A DNA stretch of 64,000 nucleotides. It comes from UBA6912 sp963792895 (GTDB lineage Bacteria > Actinomycetota > Acidimicrobiia > Spongiisociales > UBA5794). Of this stretch, positions 26,191 to 35,703 are shown one piece after another. The notes under the pieces are model-generated. The model searched no databases. It saw nothing but the letters and a program-made list of their open reading frames with translations, and was not told the DNA's origin. The first letter of the stretch is position 1. Every line of letters starts with the position of its first letter. The DNA lies in contig CAWBYA010000007.1 in assembly GCA_963792895.1 (NCBI GenBank), positions 434,001-498,000 on the forward strand, written 5' to 3'. Position numbers and translations under genes: made by a program.

Positions 26191-26331
26191 CACGCTCAGA
26201 CGCGAGATGCGGCTCGCCGGTTCCCGCGGATCACGCGAGGTGCGGCCCCAGCGTTCCCGAGTCGTTGGGGCTTTCGCACCTTGGTTGAGAGGGTGCGGCC
26301 GACGGACACTCGGGGTTGAACCGGAGGTGCC

Positions 26332-27180
26332 ATGTTTCGGATACTCGATGCCGGCTTCATCGCCCCGAGCGTGAAACGATTTCGCATCGACGCGCCGAAG
26401 ATCGCTCGCAAACATCGAGCGGGCCAGTTCGTCATCCTTCGCGTCACCGACACCGGCGAGCGCATACCGCTCACGATCGCCGATGCAGATGCAGCGGCCG
26501 GGTCGATCACGCTCATCGTCCAGGGCATCGGCAAGACGACCCGCATGCTCAACGAGCTCGATGCGGGCGACGCCATCGCCGACGTCGCCGGGCCGCTCGG
26601 GATGCCGTCAGACGTCCGCATGTACGGGACGGTGGTCGTGATCGGTGGGGGAGTAGGCACCGCCATCGCCTACCCGACGGCGGTGGCGCTCGGGGAGGCG
26701 GGGAACCATGTGATCGCCATCGTGGGAGGCCGCACCCGCGAGTACGTCATCCTGGAGGACGAGCTACGGGCCGTGTGCGAGGAGGTGTACCCCACCACAG
26801 ATGACGGCTCCTATGGGTTCCACGGGTTCGTCACACAGCAACTCCAAGCGCTCATCGATGGCGGCCGGACCATCGACCTCGTGATCGCCATAGGCCCCAT
26901 CCCGATGATGCACGCCGTCGCAGACGTCACCCGGCCCTACGCGATCGAGACGGTGGTGAGCCTCAACCCGATCATGGTGGACGGCACCGGGATGTGTGGC
27001 GGGTGTCGGGTGAGCGTCGGGGGCGAGACGAAGTTCGCCTGTGTCGACGGTCCGGAGTTCAATGCCCATCTGGTCGACTTCGAGCTGCTGGCAAGGCGGA
27101 ATCGCGCCTACCTCGGCTTCGAGCAGTCCCGCAACGACGACTACGAGTGCAGAGTTGCCGCGCCGTCCGGGAGGCGGTGA
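26332..27180 (+). CDS. NfnA/SudB-like FAD/NAD-binding subunit with a [2Fe-2S] site
   Basis: 282 residues. The FAD domain begins MFRILDAGFIAPSVKRFRID then HRAGQFVILRVTDTGERIPL. NAD(P)-binding region: YGTVVVIGGGVGTAIAYPTA. The C-terminal cysteine cluster GTGMCGGCRVSVGGETKFAC then DGPEFN is the [2Fe-2S] motif of dihydroorotate dehydrogenase electron-transfer subunits and NfnA. It pairs with the flavoprotein encoded immediately after (TGATG overlap), giving an NADH-dependent ferredoxin:NADP+ oxidoreductase or sulfide dehydrogenase. Electron acceptor uncertain. Confidence 0.88.
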   Translation: MFRILDAGFIAPSVKRFRIDAPKIARKHRAGQFVILRVTDTGERIPLTIADADAAAGSITLIVQGIGKTTRMLNELDAGDAIADVAGPLGMPSDVRMYGTVVVIGGGVGTAIAYPTAVALGEAGNHVIAIVGGRTREYVILEDELRAVCEEVYPTTDDGSYGFHGFVTQQLQALIDGGRTIDLVIAIGPIPMMHAVADVTRPYAIETVVSLNPIMVDGTGMCGGCRVSVGGETKFACVDGPEFNAHLVDFELLARRNRAYLGFEQSRNDDYECRVAAPSGRR

Positions 27181-28634
27181 TGGCGGAGCTGAGCCGCAAG
27201 GAGCGCATGGCTCGCCCCCGGCAGGTGATTCCGGCCCAGACGGCCGAGGACCGAACCGGCAACTTCGCCGAGGTCAACCTCGGCTTCACCTCAGGGCTCG
27301 CCGTGTTGGAGGCCGAACGCTGTCTGCGTTGCCCACGACCGAAGTGCATCGACGGCTGCCCCGTGGGGGTGCGGATCGACGAGTTCATCGGGCTCGTCGC
27401 CGACGGCAAGTTCGATGAGGCGGCGAAGGTCGTGAAGATCGACAACTCACTCCCCGCGATCTGCGGCAGGGTCTGCCCCCAGGAGTACCAGTGCGAGGGT
27501 GCCTGCGTCATGGGGCGGAAGCACGAGCCGATCGCCATCGGGGCGCTCGAGCGCTTCGTCGCCGACTACGAGCGGGAACACGGGCTCATGACCGTCGCCG
27601 CGCCTACAGAGCGCACGGGGAAGCGAGTGGCGGTGATCGGCAGCGGCCCGTCGGGACTTGCGTGCGCAACCGATCTCGCCAAGGCAGGGCACGACGTGAC
27701 CGTCTTCGAGGCGCTGCACGCGCTGGGCGGCGTGCTCGTCTACGGGATACCCGAGTTCCGCCTGCCGAAGGAGATCGTCAAAGTCGAGATCGAGCAGCTC
27801 CAGAAGCTCGGCGTGACGTTCGAGACGAACGCCGTCATCGGCATGGTGGAGACCATCGACGAGCTGCTGGACGAGTTCGATGCAGTGTTCATCGGCGTCG
27901 GAGCCGGGCTGCCGCGCTTCATGCACATCCCGGGCGAGAACCTCGTCGGCGTGTATTCGGCGAACGAGTTCCTCACAAGGGTCAACCTGATGAAGGCGTA
28001 CCTCCCGGACTCGGACACGCCGATCCTCGACGTCCACGGCAGGCGGGTCGCCGTGTTCGGCGGCGGCAACACGGCGATGGACGCGGTGCGCACTGCCGTC
28101 CGCCTCGGAGCGGACCCGGCGTCGATCATCTACCGCAGATCCGAGGAGGAGATGCCCGCCCGGCGCGAGGAGATCGAGCACGCCAAGGAGGAGGGTGTGC
28201 GCTTCGCCACCCTGGCCGCTCCGGTGGAGCTACTCGGCGACGACGAAGGTCGGCTGACCGGGGCGCGGATCCAGCGCATGCTGCTCGGCCCTCCGGACGA
28301 CAGCGGCAGGCGTCGGCCGGAGCCGATCGACGGCAGCGAGTACGAGGTCGGGCTCGATGTGGCCGTTGTCGCCGTCGGCAACACGCCGAACCCGCTGCTT
28401 CCCCGCACCGACGGCGAGCTGGAGCAGACTCGTCGCGGGACCCTGGTCGCCGATGACGCCACGGGGCGCACCACCAAGCGCGGCGTCTTCGCCGGCGGCG
28501 ACATCGTCACCGGGGGCGCCACCGTGATCCTGGCGATGGGCGCGGGCCGTCGAGCAGCGGCGTCGATCAACGAGTACCTGGCGACCGGCGTGTGGGAGCT
28601 GCCGGTGCCCGAGGACGTGCCCGCACCGGCCTGA
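27180..28634 (+). CDS. NfnB/GltD-like NADPH flavoprotein, glutamate synthase small-subunit family
   Basis: 484 residues. The N-terminal iron-sulfur domain carries RCLRCPRPKCIDGCPVGV-type text and CGRVCPQEYQCEGACVMGRK (two [4Fe-4S] clusters). FAD binding: VAVIGSGPSGLACATDLAKA; NADPH site: VAVFGGGNTAMDAVRTAVRL; the GltD end is TTKRGVFAGGDIVTGGATVI. Usually named gltA in the Nfn sense or gltD. No glutamate synthase large subunit is nearby, so the partner is the upstream NfnA-like protein. ATG 27180 overlaps the upstream stop by 1 nt. Confidence 0.9.
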   Translation: MAELSRKERMARPRQVIPAQTAEDRTGNFAEVNLGFTSGLAVLEAERCLRCPRPKCIDGCPVGVRIDEFIGLVADGKFDEAAKVVKIDNSLPAICGRVCPQEYQCEGACVMGRKHEPIAIGALERFVADYEREHGLMTVAAPTERTGKRVAVIGSGPSGLACATDLAKAGHDVTVFEALHALGGVLVYGIPEFRLPKEIVKVEIEQLQKLGVTFETNAVIGMVETIDELLDEFDAVFIGVGAGLPRFMHIPGENLVGVYSANEFLTRVNLMKAYLPDSDTPILDVHGRRVAVFGGGNTAMDAVRTAVRLGADPASIIYRRSEEEMPARREEIEHAKEEGVRFATLAAPVELLGDDEGRLTGARIQRMLLGPPDDSGRRRPEPIDGSEYEVGLDVAVVAVGNTPNPLLPRTDGELEQTRRGTLVADDATGRTTKRGVFAGGDIVTGGATVILAMGAGRRAAASINEYLATGVWELPVPEDVPAPA

Positions 28635-28647
28635 GCGTCTAGCGGTT

Positions 28648-28701
28648 CCGTTCGTGCGTGGATCGCCTCCCGGAAACGGCACTTGATCCACGCCGGAACG
28701 G
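28648..28701. repeat. Palindromic repeat, copy B
   Basis: 54 nt with outer arms CCGTTCGTGCGTGGATC and GATCCACGCCGGAACGG (15 of 17 pair). It is close to the reverse complement of the copy at 45319 and lies just after the NfnB stop. Confidence 0.7.
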
Positions 28702-28819
28702 GGCACGCGGCCTCTTGCGTGCCGTGCGAAGCGGACTTTCGTCCCCTTCCCGGCTTCCAGCGGCGTCGTACGGTGGGGTGAGGAGTGCGGCGTACGGCTA
28801 CCGGTCCGCCGCCGGACAT

Positions 28820-30586
28820 ATGAGCGACACCCAGCAGCCCCTTGGCGGAAGCGTCCATCACGTGCTCGAGGCACTGCACCTCGACGCACCGATCCTGACC
28901 GACCCCATCGAGGAGCGCTGCCGGCGGATCGCCCGGCTCTGGTCACCATTCGTGATCGCCCTGTTCGTTGCTGCCGCGATCCGGTACGGCCCGCCCGCCG
29001 CCCCTGACTACCAGCCATGGCAAACGACGGCGGGCCTGATCGCACTCGGCGTCGTCAGCATCGGCTTGCTGGTCTCGTGGAGGTGGGAGGGCATCGGCGG
29101 CTCGCTCGCCCTGGTTGGGGGCATCAGCGTGGGGGCTCTGACCGGTCTGGAGTATCACCCTTTGCTGGCACTGCTCGCTGCCGTTTGCCTTGCCGCCCCG
29201 GCTGTGTTGTTCCTCCTCGCCTGGCAGCGGACGAGGAGCTTGCTCTCGGTGTTCACCCTTGCAGCGGTGGTCGGTTTGGTCCTCGCCGCCGGGGGAGCGG
29301 TGGCGCATGCGTATTACCAACGTGGTTTCGGCCCGGCTCACCCGCAGTCGCCGCTCGTCGCACCGCCGGCGTCTGCGGTCAGTTGGGTGTGGTCGGGAGC
29401 GGTCACCGATGCCTCGGCGGTGGTGGTTGCCGACGTCCGCGATGCAGATGTGGTTCGCCTCATCGTTTCGCGCGATCAGGACCTCACTGCGGGCGACGCC
29501 GTCGACCCGGCGACGACCGACGACGTCTATCGCTTCGACATCGCTGGGCTCGACCCGGCCACGACGTACCACTATGCGATCGAGGCCGACGGCGTCCTCG
29601 ATCTCGCGAGGGCCGGACGGTTCGCGACGTTCGCCACCGGCCCGTTCTCGTTCGAGGTTGCGGTTGGATCGTGTGCGCGGCTCGGGTCGAGCGGGGCCGT
29701 GTACGACACGATCCGCGAGCTGGAGCCCGATCTCTTCCTGGTTCCCGGCGACCTCTTCTACGCCGACGTCCATCGGGACGATCCCGACGCCTTCTTCTCC
29801 GCGTATGGCAGAACGCTGACGGCGCCGTCACAGGCAGCGCTGTACCGCGAGGTGCCGATCGCATATGTGTGGGACGACCACGACTTCGGCCCCAACGACG
29901 CAGCCTCCGATTCGCCGAGTCGTGCGGCAGCCCTCACCACCTACGGCGAGCTCGTGCCGCACTATCCACTCGAGTTCGGCGGCGACGGCGCCATCGCCCA
30001 GGCGTTCACGATCGGGCGGGTGCGGATCATCCTCACCGACCTCCGTTCGGCTCGCTCTCGGCAGGACGTGCCGGACGGCCCGGCCAAGACGATGCTCGGC
30101 GCAGCGCAGCGTGCCTGGTTCGAGACCGAGCTGATCGATGCGGCCGAGCGATATCCGGCCGTCCTCTGGGTGAGCTCGGTGCCGTGGATCGGTCCCGCGG
30201 ACGCGGGCGCAGACAGCTGGGCCGGCTACGCGTGGGAGCGGGAGCAGATCGCATCGCTCATCGCTGACCACGGCATCGACAACCTCGTCATGATCGCAGG
30301 CGACGCCCACATGGTGGCCATCGACGACGGATCGAACGACGGCTATGCCCCGGGTGGTCGCGGTGGGTTCCCCCTCATGCACGCCGCAGCGCTCGATCGT
30401 CCCGGCAGCCTGAAGGGTGGCCCCTACAGCGAGGGTGCGTTCCCCGGGGGCGGGCAGTTCGGACTCGTCGAAGTGATCGACGATGGCGGCGACCGCATCA
30501 TGGTGGCCCTGCACGGCCTCACGTGGGAAGGGCAGGAGCTCGCTTCCCTCACCCTGGAGCTTCCCGCATCGGCGGTGGCGCCGTGA
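28820..30586 (+). CDS. Membrane-anchored PhoD-like metallophosphatase
   Basis: 588 residues. Residues 35-175 hold about five hydrophobic helices (FVIALFVAAAIRYG, ALGVVSIGLLVSW, LALLAAVCLAAPAVLFLLAW and others). Residues 195-280 are a fibronectin-like PhoD N-terminal domain (SWVWSGAVTDASAVV). Residues 290-570 are the PhoD catalytic domain: FEVAVGSCAR, LFLVPGDLFYAD, VWDDHDFGPNDA and MIAGDAHMVAIDDGSN give the Fe/Ca-binding Asp, Asn and His residues. The phosphatase faces outside and would hydrolyse phosphodiesters or monoesters. The multi-helix N-terminus replaces the usual Tat signal. ATG 28820 chosen; no strong ribosome site. Confidence 0.85.
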   Translation: MSDTQQPLGGSVHHVLEALHLDAPILTDPIEERCRRIARLWSPFVIALFVAAAIRYGPPAAPDYQPWQTTAGLIALGVVSIGLLVSWRWEGIGGSLALVGGISVGALTGLEYHPLLALLAAVCLAAPAVLFLLAWQRTRSLLSVFTLAAVVGLVLAAGGAVAHAYYQRGFGPAHPQSPLVAPPASAVSWVWSGAVTDASAVVVADVRDADVVRLIVSRDQDLTAGDAVDPATTDDVYRFDIAGLDPATTYHYAIEADGVLDLARAGRFATFATGPFSFEVAVGSCARLGSSGAVYDTIRELEPDLFLVPGDLFYADVHRDDPDAFFSAYGRTLTAPSQAALYREVPIAYVWDDHDFGPNDAASDSPSRAAALTTYGELVPHYPLEFGGDGAIAQAFTIGRVRIILTDLRSARSRQDVPDGPAKTMLGAAQRAWFETELIDAAERYPAVLWVSSVPWIGPADAGADSWAGYAWEREQIASLIADHGIDNLVMIAGDAHMVAIDDGSNDGYAPGGRGGFPLMHAAALDRPGSLKGGPYSEGAFPGGGQFGLVEVIDDGGDRIMVALHGLTWEGQELASLTLELPASAVAP

Positions 30587-33202
30587 TGCTGGCCGTGCCC
30601 GAGGCGGCCGCCGTCGTGCCGCTCGCCGGCACCGGCTGCAGCGTCCTCGAAGTCGGCGGGAAGGCCGCGGGCCTCGACCGCCTCGCCTCGCACGGATTTC
30701 GGATCCCTCCGTCCTTTGCAGTGACGACGAGCGCGTACCGACGCTTCGTCGACAGAGCGGGGTTGACGGGATGGCTCGATGCCCTCGCCGCGTCCTTCCC
30801 GCCCGCCCCTGAACGACTCGAGATGGAGGCCGCCGCTGTGGAGGCCCGGTTCGGCGAGGCTGCGCTCGACCGAGATCTCTGCCGGTCGATCGCCGTCGCA
30901 GCCCGGCCGCTGCTCGAGGCTGGTGGCCGGATTGCGGTCAGGTCGTCCGCGACCGCTGAGGACATGGGCATTGCATCGTTCGCCGGCCAGTACCGCACCT
31001 ACGTCAACGTCGCGACGGTCGACGATCTGATGACGGCGATATGCCGGTGCTGGGCGTCGTTGTGGATGCCTGCAGCCCGCGTTTATCGGCGGCGCCACCG
31101 CATCGACGAGCGGGGGCTGGCAATGGCCGTCATCGTGCAGGCAATGGTCGAGGCGGACTGGTCGGGTGTCGGGTTCAGCCGAGATCCGGCGGGTGGTCCC
31201 AACGCGATGCGCATCGAGCTCGTTCCCGGGCTCGGGGAGGCGCTGGTGTCGGGCCGCCTGACGCCGGCCGACTTCAGCGTTCGCCGCGACACCCTGGAGA
31301 TCAGGACAAAGGGCAATATCGACCCGCCCGACTTCCTCGAGGACCTCGGCCGCATGTTGCTCCAGGTCGAAGACCGGCTCGATGAGCCCCAGGATGTCGA
31401 ATGGGCGTACGCCGACGGCGTCATCACGCTCCTCCAAGCCCGCCCTATCACGGTCGGTGGACCAACCGCGGCGCTCGACGACGGCTTCGACGGACCCACC
31501 GCCTCCGCAGACACCTTCACGCCGCAGGGGGTCGTCGAGATGCTCCCCGGCGTCGTCGGTCCTCTGCTGTGGACGATCAACGGCCCGATGATCGAGGATG
31601 CTTTCCGTTCGGTCATCGCCTCCCTCGGCGACGTCGTCGTCCCGCCTGATCGCCAGCTCGTCGCCAGGTTTCGGGGACGGCCGGCGCTCGACCTGAGTGC
31701 GCTCCAGGATGTCGCACGGGCGTTGCCGGGGGGCTCCCCTGCGGAGGTGGAGCTGCAATTCCTGGGTCGCACGGTGACGGATGATCCCGGAGAGGTTGCT
31801 CGTTCCCGGGCCTCGCTGCGAGCGGTGCTGAGGGCACGCTCGGCGCAGCACCGGATCGCAGACGAGGTCGGACTCGCAACGACTGCGGTGGCGGGAATCA
31901 CCGCTCTGCGCACCGACCTGCGATCGACGCCGGCCCGCCTTCTGCTCGCCTACCGGGCTGGGCTCCGAGATCTGGCGTGGCGCATCACCGCCGCCGAGGT
32001 CGCCGCCTCGAGTGCCGGGGCTGCCGCCTATCGCGGCCTCGAGCTCGTGCTCCAGCGATGGCTCGACGAACCAGAGGCGGCTGGGTGGGCGCAGCGTCTC
32101 ACCGCAGGGTCACTTGCCGACGATGCCGTCGGCGTCGCCCGTTCCCGCCCCCTGGCGGCACTCTTCGCGGCAGGCAGCGACTCACCATGGCGGTATCACC
32201 GTCGCGCTGGCCGGGTTGCCTGCGTCCCGCAGCCGCGACAGGGTGCTCCAACTCGGCGACGAGGGGCGGCGCTTCGTTGCGGACGTCGACGACCTCGTTC
32301 GCCGTCAGGGTTGCCGAGCCGTCTATGCAGGCGAATCGTGGGCGGAAGACCCAACGTGGGTGTGGCAGCAGCTGGCGCTCTACGCCGCCGGGTCTCCTCC
32401 GCCGCCGGGCCCAGCCGCCGACTTCGGTTCGGCCATGGAGGAGCTCATGACTGTCCTCGGGCGCCGCAAACGGTGGGGGCTGGTGCGGGTGCTCACCGGC
32501 CAGATCGTCGATCTCCGCCGCCGCTGGATCACCCGGCAGGCTGCGGAAGCCTCCCAGTTCCTGGCGTTGCGGGAGCGCGCGAAGTCGGCGCTGCTCGCCC
32601 TCGGCGGCGAGGAGCGGCGGGTGATCCTCGAGGGCGCCCGCCGCCTGGTGGCCTCACGCCAGCTCGAGGAGGCGAGCCGTGTCGAACTGCTGTCCGACGG
32701 CGAGTTCGCCGCGATGGTTCTCGGCGCCCCCCCACCCCCGGCGGGCGAGATGCATCGCCGGATGACGGTTCGCAGGCGATGTCATGACGCCGGCGGGTTG
32801 CCCGAGATCTTCGTGGGCGCTCCGGACATCGAGCCCCATCTCGACATCGACTCGGCAGCCACGCTGCGCGGGTGGGCGGCATCGCCCGGCATCGCCGCCG
32901 GGACCGTCCGGGTGCTCGGTGGTATCGACGAGGGCGGCAAGCTCCAGCAAGGTGATGTGCTCGTCGCCCACGCCACTGATCCGTCGTGGACTCCGCTGTT
33001 GATGATCTGCGGCGCCCTGGTTCTGGAGAAGGGAGGGCCGCTCTCGCACGGCGCCATCGTTGCCAGGGAGTTCGGGCTTCCCGCCGTGCTCACGGTCCAC
33101 GGTGCGACCGGCACCTTGTCCGACGGGGAGTGCGTCGAGGTCGACGGGTTTGCGGGGCTGGTGCGGCGGCTGGATGCCGATCCCGCCGGGGAGGCACCAT
33201 GA
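30586..33202 (+). CDS. Phosphoenolpyruvate synthase-like (PPDK-type) enzyme, one frameshift near 32,190
   Basis: About 870 residues across two frames. The N-terminal ATP-grasp domain shows VGGKAAGLDRLASHGFRIPP, VRSSATAEDMGIASFAGQY and VEWAYADGVITLLQARPITV. The frame breaks at about 32,190: the first continues as arginine-rich noise while another frame resumes with HHGGITVALAGLPASRS. The C-terminal mobile domain has GGPLSHGAIVAREFGLPAVL with the phosphorylated His. The classical PEP/pyruvate TIM-barrel is missing, as in PEP-utilising proteins such as rifampin phosphotransferase. So a phosphotransferase acting on another acceptor is as likely as PEP synthesis. Its ATG overlaps the PhoD stop. 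Confidence 0.75.
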
Positions 33203-33723
33203 CGTTCGCCGTCTTCTTCCCGAGCCTGATGGGCTTCGGCATTCTGGTATCCGGCGCACTACTCGTCGCAGACGTGGTGCATCGGTTGTTGCCCAACGGC
33301 GGGCGGAGGCGCCGCTACCGGGTCGTCGTCGGCGCGTACGGGGTGGTTGCCCGCACCGCCCGAGCCGCGGGGAGAGAGCTTGCCCGACCCACGTTCCTCG
33401 TCAGGGAGTTCCGCAGCCGCTTCGCCTATGCCGCCGGGGCGGTGCTGCTGGGTGGCGCCGCGGTGCTTGCGCTGTCGTCCGGCTTGGCAGCCCATGCGGA
33501 TGTGCGCGGCGTCTTCTACGAGAGCCCGTGGGCATACGGTCTCGGGATCGGAATCGGGATCGGATTCGGCCTGCTGGCGGTTGCTGCGCTCGTGCTGGCC
33601 GTAGGCCACAGGAAGCTGCCGTCGTGGGCGCATCGGGTGGTCGGCAACTCACCGCTTGGTCGGCTGCGTGTTCCGCCGAGCGACACCGTGCTCGCAACAT
33701 TCGACGTCGAAACGGAGGCGTGA
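33199..33723 (+). CDS. Membrane protein of unknown function
   Basis: 174 residues. Three hydrophobic stretches: residues 3-25 (FFPSLMGFGILVSGALLVAD), about 75-98 (YAAGAVLLGGAAVLALSSGL) and 112-138 with the glycine-rich YGLGIGIGIGFGLLAVAALV. ATG overlaps the PEP-synthase-like stop (ATGA), so it belongs to that operon. No family recognised. Confidence 0.7.
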   Translation: MTFAVFFPSLMGFGILVSGALLVADVVHRLLPNGGRRRRYRVVVGAYGVVARTARAAGRELARPTFLVREFRSRFAYAAGAVLLGGAAVLALSSGLAAHADVRGVFYESPWAYGLGIGIGIGFGLLAVAALVLAVGHRKLPSWAHRVVGNSPLGRLRVPPSDTVLATFDVETEA

Positions 33724-33724
33724 C

Positions 33725-34015
33725 ATGCGGCGGACGCTCGCCGTGCTCGTGTTGATCGGCTTCCTGGGCTACACCGGGGTGTACCTGTTCGTCTATCTCT
33801 TTCGAGCCTTTCGGCTGGACGAGCCCGCCACTACGGCAGCCGTGTACGTGTGGCACGGCGATCCTATGACCCGTGCTGTGCTGGTCGCCGTGTTGTTCGC
33901 CATTGGCCTGCTCCTGCTCCTCCTGGTGGCCCTCAGTCGACCGTCGGCGCGCAGGCCCGGCTCGATCGAGATGCGCGGCAGATCTCTGGCAGTGGCTGGT
34001 GGAGCAGGGCGATGA
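33725..34015 (+). CDS. Small membrane protein, 3' end possibly frameshifted
   Basis: 96 residues as read, with two hydrophobic helices (LAVLVLIGFLGYTGVYLFVY and AVLVAVLFAIGLLLLLLVAL). From about 33,975 another frame reads LWQWLVEQGDETNEAPERIA then ERAVAMYRSQHSDPAMRD, stopping at 34100. That text looks more protein-like than the arginine/glycine tail of the first frame, so the true protein may be about 124 residues. It follows the previous stop by 1 nt. Function unknown; operon member with the PEP-synthase-like gene. Confidence 0.6.
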   Translation: MRRTLAVLVLIGFLGYTGVYLFVYLFRAFRLDEPATTAAVYVWHGDPMTRAVLVAVLFAIGLLLLLLVALSRPSARRPGSIEMRGRSLAVAGGAGR

Positions 34016-34139
34016 GACCAACGAGGCGCCGGAGCGCATCGCCGAGAGGGCCGTTGCGATGTACCGATCGCAGCACAGCGACCCGGCCATGCGAGACTGA
34101 ATTCTCGCCCGTTTCTCGGGCCGATCGTGAGGAGGAATC

Positions 34140-34751
34140 GTGAACGCAGGAGACGGCAGCGAGCGGGCTGCCTGGTGGCGCCGGCCGTGGTTCTCCTGGC
34201 TGGTTGCGGTGATCGTGGTCGGCCTGGCTGGTGCGTTGCTGAGCCCCCAATGGGCGGGTGCTCTCGCTGCCCTTGCCGTGGCGTCGTGGGGTGCCTCCTG
34301 GTTCGTGAACCGGCGGTTCGAGACGGGCAACATCGTCGCAGCGATTGGCGGCATTGCCGCGGTCGTGCTTCTCGCCCAGCTCGTTCCCTACGGGCGCAGC
34401 CACGGCAACCCGCCGGTCACGGGCGAGCCTGCATGGGATTCGGCCGCCACGAGGGAGCTCGCCGTTGCTGCATGCTTCGACTGTCACAGCAACGAGACGG
34501 AGTGGCCCTGGTACACCAACGTCGCTCCGATCTCGTGGGTCACGCAACACCACGTGGACGAGGGACGCGCCAAGGTCAACTACTCGGAGTACGACCAGCG
34601 GAGTGGTGAGGCACGAGACTCCGCTGAAACGGTGCGCGAGGGCAGCATGCCGTTGTTCGACTACACCCTGATCCACTCCAAGGCACGCCTCAGCGACGCG
34701 GAGAAGCAAGCGCTCGCCGACGGCTTCGCAGCGACCTTCGGCCGCGGCTGA
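34140..34751 (+). CDS. Haem-binding domain protein (CxxCH)
   Basis: 203 residues. Two hydrophobic helices at residues 18-55, then an extracytoplasmic Haem_bd domain: CFDCH (C112, C115, H116) followed by SNETEWPWYTNVAPISWVTQ and HVDEGRAKVNYSEY, and the EGSMPLFDYTLIHSKARLSD block. This is the single-haem c-type domain found in DUF/Haem_bd proteins, often paired with peroxidases or redox enzymes. GTG 34140 has AGGAGGA upstream. The role in electron transfer is inferred. Confidence 0.82.
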   Translation: MNAGDGSERAAWWRRPWFSWLVAVIVVGLAGALLSPQWAGALAALAVASWGASWFVNRRFETGNIVAAIGGIAAVVLLAQLVPYGRSHGNPPVTGEPAWDSAATRELAVAACFDCHSNETEWPWYTNVAPISWVTQHHVDEGRAKVNYSEYDQRSGEARDSAETVREGSMPLFDYTLIHSKARLSDAEKQALADGFAATFGRG

Positions 34752-34776
34752 CGCGACGACAGTTCCGTTGGCGCAG

Positions 34777-35617
34777 TCAGGACGGCGGGCCGGCTTCGAT
34801 CCATGATGTGACTTCTGCGATCGTCTCGCCCTCGAGCGCCTCGCCTACGTGGACCCACGTCGTGCCGGCATCCCCGAACGCTGCGATGGCGGCTTGGTCC
34901 TGGGCGGTGTCGCCCGTGATGACGACGAGGGCACTCACGTCGAATCCGGTGAGGTCATTCCGGTGCCGTGAGATCTCGGCTTTCACCTCGGCGATTCCCT
35001 CGGGACCGATCAAGCCAGGGCTGCCACCCTCGTCGGCCAGCGGATAGATGCCGTCGTACCGCGCGGCGCGGTGGGTCGGCGCCAAGTTCGGCCATGTCGC
35101 TGCGACCCAGATGGGGATCCGCGGGCGTTGCACGGGTCGGGGCAGGAAGGTTCCCGGGCCGACGCGGTAGTGCCGTCCCTGGAACGACAACGGTTCGCCG
35201 CTCCACATGCCGGTGATGATGGCGAGGCTCTCGTCGAGCATCTCGGCTCGGCGTGCGCAGATCGGTTGGCTCACCGAAAGTCCCAAACTCGGCATCCGGC
35301 GGGAAGCCGAGACCGACGCCGAGCACCACCCGGCCCCCGCTCAGGTGGTCGAGCGAGACGGCCTGGCGGGCCACGACCCACGGGCGGCGGCGGGGCAGCG
35401 GCGTGACCATCGGACCGATCGTGATGCGCTCGGTGGCCTGGGCCATGGCGCTGAGGATCACCCACGGGTCGCCGATGACGGCCCCGTCGTGAACCACGAT
35501 GTGGTCCCACACGAAGAACCCGTCCCAGCCTGCCCGCTCCGCCGTCACCGCCAGCTCGACCATGGTTCTCGGGTCGGCATAGGCGCCGAAGTTGGGCAGG
35601 TTGACGGCGAATCTCAT
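34777..35617 (-). CDS. LLM-class (F420- or FMN-dependent) oxidoreductase, frameshift near 35,270
   Basis: The first frame from ATG 35617 gives MRFAVNLPNFGAYADPRTMV, GWDGFFVWDHIVVHDGA, ITIGPMVTPLPRRRPWVVAR and LDHLSGGRVVLGVGLGFPPD. It then slides into noise while a second frame continues with ARRAEMLDESLAIITGMWSG, GRHYRVGPGTFLPRPVQRPR and IPIWVAATWPNLAPTHRAAR. Joined, this is a luciferase-like TIM-barrel monooxygenase/F420 reductase of about 280 residues. The indel is within about 35,260-35,290. Substrate unknown; F420 use is plausible given the DDN-like protein at 23908. Confidence 0.78.
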
Positions 35618-35689
35618 CGGAGCCCACGCTAGGCGACTCCCTCGACGATCGTGCCGGCCGGCTCGGCGATTCATGTCGCGGCCGGCGCC

Positions 35690-35695
35690 TACTCT
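35690..35695 (+). promoter_or_regulatory. Leaderless -10 box (TACTCT)
   Basis: TACTCT with 8 nt to ATG 35704 and no ribosome site. It lies in the divergent gap to the LLM enzyme. Confidence 0.5.
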
Positions 35696-35703
35696 CGCCC
35701 GCG

